Below, piece after piece: positions 6,556 to 11,524 of a DNA stretch of 11,524 nucleotides (within the stretch, counting starts at the first letter, position 1; every line of letters starts with the position of its first letter). The notes beneath the pieces were generated by a model. It was not told where the DNA came from. It ran no database searches and saw only the letters and a program-made list of their open reading frames with translations. The position numbers and the translations under genes are program-made. The stretch comes from Opitutaceae bacterium. Lineage in GTDB: Bacteria > Verrucomicrobiota > Verrucomicrobiae > Opitutales > Opitutaceae. The DNA lies in assembly GCA_031266495.1 (NCBI GenBank), contig JAISAX010000327.1:1-11524 (forward strand), given 5' to 3'.

Positions 6556-7773
6556 TCAGGCGTTTTTGAGCACGTTGCGGATGATTTCGACGCTGCGGGC
6601 GAGTTCGGCGGGCGTGGCGGTGAGCGGCGGGAGGAGGCGGAAGACGTTGTTGCCGGAGAGCGGCACGAGCAGGCCGGCTTCGCGCAGGGCGGCGGCGAAG
6701 GGTGCCGGGTCGGTGGCGAGCTGGACGCCGACGAGGTAGCCCTGGCCGCGGATGGCGACGACTTTTTCGGGAAAATCGGCGACGAGTTGCCGGAGCGCGG
6801 CGTGCCAGGCCGGGCTGTGGCGGGTGATGGCGTCGAGGAGGTTTTCTTTTTCGATCACGTCGAGGACGGCGAGGGCGGCGGCGCAGGCGAGCGGGGCGCC
6901 GCCAAAGGTGGTGCCGTGCATGCCGGGCTGGAAGAGGTCGGCGGATTTTTCGCCGATCCAGACCGCGCCGATGGGCATGCCGCCGCCGAGTCCCTTGGCC
7001 ATGCCGATGGCGTCGGGCTGGATGTCGGCGTGCCCGAAGGCGTAGAATTTGCCGGTGCGGCCGATGCCGCATTGCACTTCGTCGAGGAGGAGGAGGAGAT
7101 TGCGTCGGTTGCAGAGGTCGCGCAGGCCGCGGAGAAATTCTGTCGTTGCGGGGTTGATACCGCTTTCGCCCTGGATTGTTTCGATGAGGATGGCGGCGGT
7201 CTGGTCGTCCACGAGCGCCTCGAACGAGGCGAGGTTGTTGAGTTCGCCGAACGCGAAGCCGGGGACGAGCGGGCGAAAACCGTGCTGGATTTTTTCCTGC
7301 GGCGTGGCGCTCATGCCGCCGTAGGTGCGGCCGTGGAAGGCGTTTTTGGCGCAGATGATTTTGAAGATTTTGCCTTCCTCGCCGCCGGCGCGCTTCATGC
7401 CGTGAAGGCGCGCGAGTTTGATCAGGCTTTCGTTGGCTTCGGCGCCGCTGTTGCAGAAAAAGACGCGTCCGGGGCCGGCATAACCGACGAGGCGGCGGGC
7501 GAGTTCGCCCTGGTTGGGATTGCGGAAGAGGTTGCTGACGTGGGTGAGTTCGGCGGCCTGGCGCTGCACGGCGGCGACCCAGTGCGGGTGGCAATGCCCG
7601 AGCGCGTTGACGGCGATGCCGGAGGTGAAGTCGAGGTAGTCGCGGCCGGTGTCGTCCCACACGTGCGCGCCGCGTCCGCGCGTGAGCGTGAGGGTGGGGC
7701 GGCCGTAGTTTTTCAGGACATACGCGTCGTAGAGTTCGGCGGTGGTGGTGCGGACTTGCGTGATGGTGGACAT
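6556..7773 (-). CDS. argD: Acetylornithine aminotransferase (class III, PLP-dependent)
   Basis: ArgD transfers an amino group from glutamate to N-acetylglutamate semialdehyde, giving N-acetylornithine, the fourth step of arginine synthesis. The 405-residue length is typical. Visible features are the N-terminal DYLDFTSGIAVNALGHCHP region (45-63), the cofactor phosphate-binding FCNSGAEANE (106-115), NAFHGRTYG (144-152), Asp231 in LLLDEVQCGIGRTG (228-241) contacting the pyridine nitrogen, and the PLP lysine Lys260 in GMAKGLGGGMPIGA (257-270). The HGTTFGG motif follows at 286-292. Related enzymes of this subgroup can also act on succinyl-diaminopimelate or GABA, but the neighbouring argB supports the arginine role. 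The ATG at 7773 lacks a Shine-Dalgarno. It lies 73 bases after argB and 59 before purC. Confidence 0.94.
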   Translation of the reverse strand: MSTITQVRTTTAELYDAYVLKNYGRPTLTLTRGRGAHVWDDTGRDYLDFTSGIAVNALGHCHPHWVAAVQRQAAELTHVSNLFRNPNQGELARRLVGYAGPGRVFFCNSGAEANESLIKLARLHGMKRAGGEEGKIFKIICAKNAFHGRTYGGMSATPQEKIQHGFRPLVPGFAFGELNNLASFEALVDDQTAAILIETIQGESGINPATTEFLRGLRDLCNRRNLLLLLDEVQCGIGRTGKFYAFGHADIQPDAIGMAKGLGGGMPIGAVWIGEKSADLFQPGMHGTTFGGAPLACAAALAVLDVIEKENLLDAITRHSPAWHAALRQLVADFPEKVVAIRGQGYLVGVQLATDPAPFAAALREAGLLVPLSGNNVFRLLPPLTATPAELARSVEIIRNVLKNA

Positions 7774-7800
7774 GGGAAGTGCGGAATGCGGAGAATCCGG

Positions 7801-7825
7801 AATTTGAAATTTCAGATTTGAAATT
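7801..7825. repeat. AT-rich repeat and palindrome between argB and argD
   Basis: ATTTGAAATT occurs twice in direct orientation (7802-7811 and 7816-7825). The perfect 10-base palindrome TGAAATTTCA lies at 7805-7814. The AT-rich block is flanked by CCGG on the left and GCCGG on the right, which makes it conspicuous in GC-rich surroundings. It sits in the argB-argD spacer. It is too short and too degenerate to call an ArgR box. Confidence 0.55.
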
Positions 7826-7846
7826 GCCGGAGTCGAAGACGGAGGC

Positions 7847-8731
7847 CTAGGCGTGGACGATTTCGGTGCCGATGCCGCGGTCGGTGAAGATTTCGAGGAG
7901 GAGCGAATGCGGGAGGCGGCCGTCGATGAAGTGGACGCGGTGGACGCCTTCGTTGAGGGCGCGGACGGCGCTCATGACTTTCGGGCGCATGCCTTTGTCG
8001 ATGACGCCGGTGCGCTTGAGTTCGTCAACGTCGCCGATGCGCAGAGTGGAGATGAGCGAGGCGGGATCGGTGGGGTCGGCAAGGAGGCCGGGGACGTCGC
8101 TCATGAATACGAGGCGGCGGGCGCGCATGGCGGCGGCGACGCGACTGGCAACGAGGTCGGCGTTGACGTTGCAGGGTTTGCCGTCGAGTCCTTCGGCAAC
8201 GGGCGAGATGACCGGGATGTTGCCGTCGGCGATTTCTTTTTTGATGAGCTTCACTTTCACTTCGGTGACTTCGCCGACGTAACCGAGGTCGATGGGGTTG
8301 CCGTCGTCGTCGATGGTGAGTTTTTCACAGACGAGGACGGTGTCGCCGGGAAGGCCTTTGGGGCGGGCGCGGGCGAGCGCGATGGCTTCACAGACTTCCT
8401 TGTTGACGACGTCGTTGAGGGTGCGCTTGACGATGCCGATGGTGGCTTCGTCGGTGATGCGCATGCCGTTGCGGGCGAATTGCGCCTGGATGCCGGACTC
8501 TTTCATGGCGCGGGTGATGGCCTTGCCGCCGCCGTGGACGACGACGACGTTGATGCCGCAGGCGGCGAGAAAGGCGATGTCGTAGGCCACGCGGTTGCGC
8601 ACGGCGGGATCGGGATCGTCCATGAAGCTGCCGCCGTATTTGACTACGAAGGTGGAGCCGCGGAAGCCCTGGATGTAGGGGAGGGCCTCAAGGAGGACCT
8701 TCGCCTTGGATGTGATTTCGGCAACGTTCAT
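7847..8731 (-). CDS. argB: Acetylglutamate kinase
   Basis: ArgB phosphorylates N-acetylglutamate with ATP, the second step of arginine synthesis and often the regulated one. The 294-residue protein has the amino acid kinase fold: VVKYGG with Lys31 (29-34), VVVVHGGGK (62-70) binding phosphate, the substrate arginine region RNGMRITDE (87-95), NVNADLVA (188-195) and GMRPK (247-251). The N-terminal helix before the first strand (about residues 3-22) and the end [14 protein letters not shown] (278-291) are features of the hexameric, arginine-inhibited kinases of Pseudomonas and Thermotoga. End-product inhibition is therefore likely, though only inferred. The ATG at 8731 fits the family start and has no Shine-Dalgarno. 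It is the first gene of the argB-argD-purC run, and its promoter must lie in the spacer beyond 8731. Confidence 0.95.
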   Translation of the reverse strand: MNVAEITSKAKVLLEALPYIQGFRGSTFVVKYGGSFMDDPDPAVRNRVAYDIAFLAACGINVVVVHGGGKAITRAMKESGIQAQFARNGMRITDEATIGIVKRTLNDVVNKEVCEAIALARARPKGLPGDTVLVCEKLTIDDDGNPIDLGYVGEVTEVKVKLIKKEIADGNIPVISPVAEGLDGKPCNVNADLVASRVAAAMRARRLVFMSDVPGLLADPTDPASLISTLRIGDVDELKRTGVIDKGMRPKVMSAVRALNEGVHRVHFIDGRLPHSLLLEIFTDRGIGTEIVHA

Positions 8732-9026
8732 CAGGTCGGGTTTCTGGATGGGAAAAAAGGGCTTGGTGCGCGAGGGGAGGGGGATGCGCGGTCACGAGGA
8801 CACGCCGGTGGCCGCAAAGCGGCGCTTTGTGGCGGATTGGTATGCGGCGGAAGTGGAAACGCTCACGTCTTGGAAAACAGGGTCCATGCGTAAAGCGGGT
8901 GTGGCCGGTTTTTCCACACTAATCTCACCGGAGACAGCGAGATTCCGGAGAGGGCGGGGTCGACAGGGGCGCACAGGCACGTCCGACACGAACGTGGCGA
9001 CAACTTCTCCTCGACGCTCAATGAAA
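8732..9026. other. Intergenic spacer without a recognisable gene
   Basis: This part of the 394-bp gap between the divergent argB and hupE genes shows no ORF resembling a known protein. A + strand frame runs through it into hupE, but the translated stretch has no family features and contains the palindromic repeat. The argB and hupE promoters should lie in this gap; I cannot place either with confidence. Confidence 0.5.
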
Positions 9027-9078
9027 CACGGGCTGGAAGCCCGTGCCACGTCGGATGCGGGCGGGACGCCCGCGCCAC
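9027..9078 (+). repeat. Two tandem REP-like hairpins ending in CCAC
   Basis: Hairpin 1 pairs CACGGGCT (9027-9034) with AGCCCGTG (9038-9045) around the loop GGA. Hairpin 2 pairs GCGGGCG (9057-9063) with CGCCCGC (9067-9073) around the same loop. Each is followed by CCAC (9046-9049 and 9075-9078). The two units are exactly 30 bases apart. Compensating changes keep both stems perfect, which argues for selection on, or mobility of, the structure. The same half-site (GCCCGTGCCAC) forms the ends of the large inverted repeat at 1563-1720. Confidence 0.8.
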
Positions 9079-9125
9079 ACAGGCTGGCCCGGAAATTGCT
9101 TTCCGTCCGGTGCCTATACGATCCC

Positions 9126-9725
9126 ATGAAAAACACCCGATTCCCGCTCCGTTCCGTCCTTTTGCTCGCCGGTTTCGTTCTCCTGCCGGCTCTCGCCCAT
9201 GCGCACCCGGGCCACGATGGCGGGCATGAGCTGACGTGGGACTTCGGTGGCGGTTTCGCCCATCCGTTCACCGGCTGGGATCATTTGCTGGCGATGACGG
9301 CCGTGGGGCTTTGGGCCGCGATCCTCGGGGGACGCGCGCGCTGGCTGGTGCCGTCGGCGTTTGTCGGTCTGATGGCGGCGGGGGCCGGGGCGGCGATTTC
9401 CGGGTTTGTCATTCCGGGCGTCGAGCAGGGCATCGCGGCGTCGTTGCTCGCACTCGGATTGCTGATCGCGTTTGCCGTCCGTCTGCCGGTGACGGCGGGG
9501 ATGGCGGTGACGGGGTTGTTCGCGATTTTCCACGGCATGGCGCACGGCGCGGAGATGCCGGCGTCGGCGAGCGCGTTTTCGTATGCGCCGGGGTTTGTAG
9601 TGGCTACGGTGATACTCCATGCGGCCGGTCTGGCGCTTGGCATGGGTCTGCAAAAGCGGACGATGATCGCCCGCGTGGCCGGGGGTCTCGTGGCGGCGGG
9701 CGGGTTGCTGGCGTTTGCGTTGTGA
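9126..9725 (+). CDS. hupE: HupE/UreJ-family membrane protein, probable metal transporter
   Basis: This 199-residue membrane protein matches HupE/UreJ, a family tied to nickel supply for hydrogenase or urease; some members move cobalt or other metals. MKNTRFPLRSVLLLAGFVLLPALAHA is a signal peptide with probable cleavage after AHA at 26. The mature end HPGHDGGH is histidine-rich. The family signature AHPFTGWDHLLAM (45-57) provides His46, Asp52 and His53. A second metal-binding motif is FHGMAHGAE (135-143), with His136, His140 and Glu143. About six hydrophobic segments follow the signal peptide. The ATG at 9126 is chosen because it starts the signal peptide; the longer open frame upstream is unlike any family member. 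No Shine-Dalgarno is seen, although TATACGAT lies just before the start. No hydrogenase or urease gene is in the window, so the metal and client enzyme are unknown. Confidence 0.88.
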   Translation: MKNTRFPLRSVLLLAGFVLLPALAHAHPGHDGGHELTWDFGGGFAHPFTGWDHLLAMTAVGLWAAILGGRARWLVPSAFVGLMAAGAGAAISGFVIPGVEQGIAASLLALGLLIAFAVRLPVTAGMAVTGLFAIFHGMAHGAEMPASASAFSYAPGFVVATVILHAAGLALGMGLQKRTMIARVAGGLVAAGGLLAFAL

Positions 9726-9802
9726 CGGGGAGACAGGCGCGTCGGGCGGTGCCGGGCTGGCACAACCGGCGACGCTTTCCTGCCGATCCGTCACCACACA
9801 GG

Positions 9803-9821
9803 CGCAGAGGCCTGCGGCTAC
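9803..9821 (+). repeat. Possible variant REP-like hairpin
   Basis: CGCAG (9803-9807) pairs with CTGCG (9812-9816) around AGGC and is followed by GCTAC. The layout resembles the CCAC-ending hairpins upstream of hupE, but the sequence differs. It lies between the convergent hupE and Nudix genes and overlaps the last codons of the Nudix gene. No T-rich terminator is evident in the 92-bp gap. Confidence 0.4.
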
Positions 9822-10399
9822 GGGGCGGCTTGGCGGAGCGGCTCGCAGAGGAAGAGCGCGCAGAGTGTCAGGCTGTGGGTGATACCGCCGGTGCGGGCGA
9901 GCGCGTAAACGTCGTCGGACGGGAGCAGCGCCATTTGCAGTTCCTCGTCGGCATCCCAGGCTTGCGCGTGCAGCGGCTCGACTCCGTCGGCGAGCACGAA
10001 GTGGCAATGGTTGTTCATGATCGCCGGATTCGGGCGGATGCTGCCGAGCAGCCGCGCCTGGCCGCCGCCGTAGCCGGTTTCTTCCTGCAACTCGCGCAGG
10101 CCGGCGTGGACGGGATCCTCGCCGCGCTCGATGACGCCTCCGGGCGTCTCCCACGAGAATTCGTCCGAACCGTAGCGGAACTGGTTGACGAGGACGATGC
10201 GGTTGTCGGTGGTGCGGGCAACGATGTTGACCCAGTCGGGCGCGTCGATGACGACAAAATCGCGCTCCACGGCGCGGCGCGGATGGCGAAAGCGAACGCT
10301 CTGCAAATCGAAGACGCGGGTGCTCGCCAGCGTGCGCTGGTCGAGGCGTTCCCAGCGGGGCGGAAGCGGTGTGGTGGCGAGTTTTTCGGGTGGTTGCAT
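9818..10399 (-). CDS. Nudix hydrolase, ADP-ribose pyrophosphatase-like
   Basis: The 193-residue protein has a perfect Nudix box from Gly88 to Tyr110: G-x5-E-x7-REL-x-EE-x-GY. Glu103, Glu106 and Glu107 are the expected Mg2+ ligands. The box follows ETPGG, and an N-terminal region of about 55 residues with VVIDAPDWVNIVA precedes it, as in ADP-ribose and nucleoside-diphosphate-sugar pyrophosphatases. The exact substrate cannot be read. The ATG at 10399 (MQPPEKLATT) is chosen; the frame extends back to a TTG at 10441, but that start would lie inside the stem of the terminator of the preceding gene. No Shine-Dalgarno is visible. The start lies only 9 bases beyond that terminator's T run, so expression needs readthrough or a promoter overlapping the hairpin. 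The gene converges on hupE. Confidence 0.88.
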   Translation of the reverse strand: MQPPEKLATTPLPPRWERLDQRTLASTRVFDLQSVRFRHPRRAVERDFVVIDAPDWVNIVARTTDNRIVLVNQFRYGSDEFSWETPGGVIERGEDPVHAGLRELQEETGYGGGQARLLGSIRPNPAIMNNHCHFVLADGVEPLHAQAWDADEELQMALLPSDDVYALARTGGITHSLTLCALFLCEPLRQAAP

Positions 10400-10407
10400 C
10401 AGCACAC

Positions 10408-10439
10408 AAAAAAGCCTCCCCCCGGCGAAGAGGGGAGGC
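10408..10439 (-). terminator. Intrinsic terminator of the LysM gene, just before the Nudix start
   Basis: On the minus strand GCCTCCCC (10439-10432) pairs with GGGGAGGC (10421-10414) around a 10-base loop, followed by six Ts (10413-10408). A short U-run also precedes the stem. It lies about 50 bases after the LysM stop. Confidence 0.85.
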
Positions 10440-10487
10440 AAAAATGGTTTTGATACGAATTTCTTGTGGCCAAAATGGGCCGGGCGC

Positions 10488-11069
10488 TCAGCGCTGGGGA
10501 AGCTTCAGCTTCTGTCCGACGTGGAGGCGGTTCCAGTTTACCTCGGGGTTGACTGCCATGAGGTCGGCGAGTTTCACGCCGTTGGCCGCAGCGATTCGGG
10601 TGCCGTTATCGCCGCTCTTGACGATGTACTCGCCGGCACCGGCAACGACGGGCGTGCGCGGCTGGGTGGTGGTGCCGCCGCCGGTCTGCTGGTTGCCGGG
10701 GGTGACGGCAACGGACGGGCGGCGTCCGGCAACCGTGTCCTGGAGTTTCACGATCTCACTGCGCATCTCCTGGATGGTGGAACCGGCATTCTGGAAGGCA
10801 GAGGCAGTGGCGGTCTGGATCTCGTTCGCGTGTTTTTCAACTGCGCCGATGCGCTGGTTGATCTGGTTGGCAAGGGCGGCGGCATTCTGCGCCTGATCCT
10901 CCGCAGCGGAGGCGCGGGAGGCGATATCACCATGACTGACAAGCTGCTTGTTGATGGTGGATACTTTGGCAAGAGCAACGCCACCAAGCACAAGGCCGAT
11001 GACGCCAAGGATGACACCAGCCACCGGGAGGTAGCTGGTGCCGTTACTGTCGCGAGAAATAGTGTCCAT
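10488..11069 (-). CDS. Membrane-anchored coiled-coil protein with C-terminal LysM domain
   Basis: The 193-residue protein starts with a short polar tail (1-12). One strongly hydrophobic segment (about 13-35, PVAGVILGVIGLVLGGVALA) follows, with no clear cleavage site. Next come an Ala/Gln/Glu-rich helix, likely coiled coil (36-112), a Thr/Gly/Pro linker (114-145) and a LysM domain (147-191) with YIVKSGDNGTRIA, the NPEVNWNRL turn and LHVGQKLKLP. LysM domains bind N-acetylglucosamine in peptidoglycan, so the protein probably sits in the inner membrane and reaches the cell wall. No catalytic domain is present. The ATG at 11069 is preferred over longer in-frame options because it opens directly into the membrane segment; the longer version would overlap prmC. 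It is 67 bases downstream of prmC on the same strand and ends in its own terminator. Confidence 0.85.
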   Translation of the reverse strand: MDTISRDSNGTSYLPVAGVILGVIGLVLGGVALAKVSTINKQLVSHGDIASRASAAEDQAQNAAALANQINQRIGAVEKHANEIQTATASAFQNAGSTIQEMRSEIVKLQDTVAGRRPSVAVTPGNQQTGGGTTTQPRTPVVAGAGEYIVKSGDNGTRIAAANGVKLADLMAVNPEVNWNRLHVGQKLKLPQR

Positions 11070-11136
11070 GAAGATGTAAGAGTTGGGAGTGAATCGGTAG
11101 GCGCAGGAGCCGGGTAATTCAAGCAGAGAAGTAACT

Positions 11137-11524
11137 TTATGGGTTTGGCGCCCTCGCAAGGAAAAACCGGGGGCGCCCGGCGAGGTCGCGCATGGACTCG
11201 ATGGCGGTGTAACCGCGCGCCTCGGCGAGGGTGCGGAGGGCGTCATGATGGGCGGTGCCGGTTTCGAGCGCGAGGAGTCCGCCGGGGGCGAGGCGGGGGC
11301 GGGCCTGGTCGATGATGGCGCGCAGGTCGGCGAGGCCGGCTTCGGGCGCCACGAGCGCGGCGCGCGGATCGTGGTCGCGGACTTCCGGCTCGGCGGCGGC
11401 GACTTCGGCGTCGGTGAGGTAGGGCGGGTTGGATACGATGAGTTCGAAGGTGTTTTCTGCGGGAGAGGGGGGGGGGGGGGGGGGGTGGGGGGCGCCCCGG
11501 TCGGGTTGGCGGCAGGGTACGCGG
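11137..11524 (-). CDS. prmC: Release factor glutamine methyltransferase PrmC, partial (5' end outside)
   Basis: PrmC methylates the GGQ glutamine of peptide release factors RF1 and RF2 using S-adenosylmethionine. The window holds the C-terminal part. The catalytic/substrate motif NPPY is encoded at 11419-11430, inside FELIVSNPPY. It is followed by EPEVRDHDPRAALV, the family's conserved segment after NPPY, and by PGGLLALETG and the end PRFFLARAPNP. Identification rests on this block. The N-terminal domain and the SAM-binding GxGxG motif lie beyond the right edge. A 19-base C run (sense strand) 37 bases upstream of the NPPY codons would encode six prolines. The frame stays open through it, but the residues before it do not resemble the methyltransferase, so a frame error or slippage there is possible. 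prmC usually follows prfA, which would lie outside. Confidence 0.88.
   Translation of the reverse strand, partial: RVPCRQPDRGAPHPPPPPPSPAENTFELIVSNPPYLTDAEVAAAEPEVRDHDPRAALVAPEAGLADLRAIIDQARPRLAPGGLLALETGTAHHDALRTLAEARGYTAIESMRDLAGRPRFFLARAPNP
11467..11492. repeat. 19-base poly-G run plus six further Gs inside prmC
   Basis: Nineteen consecutive Gs (11467-11485), a single T, then six Gs (11487-11492). It is the longest homopolymer in the window and lies inside a coding region. Its real length is uncertain, since such runs are prone to both replication slippage and sequencing error. Confidence 0.85.

Noticed and set aside
6497..7660. Very long minus-strand open frame joined to purC in the same frame
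   Set aside because: It overlaps argD in another frame and is rich in Arg and Pro with no family features. Open frames of this kind are common in GC-rich genes. The real purC starts at 6496.
7805..7814. ArgR operator controlling argD
   Set aside because: The palindrome lacks the full TGAAT-N4-ATTCA form and lies between argB and argD, not before the first gene.
6496..7821. Long plus-strand open frame opposite argD
   Set aside because: It is antisense to a clear aminotransferase and has the repetitive Gly/Glu/Ala composition typical of such shadows.
7853..8893. Long plus-strand open frame opposite argB
   Set aside because: Its translation is dominated by Asp, Gly, Val and Ala in an antisense pattern of argB. 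The argB motifs on the other strand are decisive.
9027..9078. CRISPR array
   Set aside because: Only two units exist, they are palindromic throughout, and there are no spacers of regular length or cas genes.
8706..9125. N-terminal extension of hupE in the same frame
   Set aside because: It would place about 140 residues before a good signal peptide and would run through the palindromic repeat.

Overview
The window is GC-rich bacterial chromosome with compact genes on both strands. The single best taxonomic guess is Verrucomicrobiota, near Opitutaceae. That rests on protein flavour, high GC, GGA-loop palindromes ending in CCAC and a near-total lack of Shine-Dalgarno sequences. It is an inference, because no rRNA or marker phylogeny is available here. 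Almost everything recognisable is housekeeping or biosynthetic.

Layout: rpsU (ribosomal protein bS21) with a clear intrinsic terminator comes first, followed by a sugar-phosphate-isomerase-like TIM-barrel gene, both on +. A 158-bp imperfect inverted repeat separates that gene from a convergent pair on -: a PstS-like periplasmic binding protein followed downstream by mutY (A/G adenine glycosylase). A G-rich spacer with a 12-G run leads to a complete tRNA-Arg(ACG) on + with its own hairpin. Directly behind the tRNA lies a decayed tyrosine-recombinase gene. It has one in-frame TGA and no nucleophilic tyrosine at the expected place, and is the likely remnant of an element integrated at the tRNA. 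On - then follow argB, argD and purC (transcription order argB to purC), covering two steps of arginine synthesis and one of purine synthesis. A 394-bp spacer with two tandem REP-like hairpins precedes hupE (+). Convergent to it on - are a partial prmC (runs off the right edge), a membrane-anchored coiled-coil LysM protein with an intrinsic terminator, and a Nudix hydrolase whose start codon sits only 9 bases beyond that terminator.

Working together: rpsU and prmC serve translation. argB and argD encode the second and fourth steps of ornithine synthesis from glutamate, the first being regulated by arginine in related long-form kinases. purC serves IMP synthesis. mutY and the Nudix enzyme both act on damaged or surplus nucleotides, though they are not linked in the window.

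I did not find a convincing new multi-gene system. The items most worth a second look are the dead integrase at the tRNA, the palindromic repeat family, long poly-G tracts (one of 19 bases inside prmC), the terminator immediately before the Nudix start, and the consistent absence of Shine-Dalgarno sequences.
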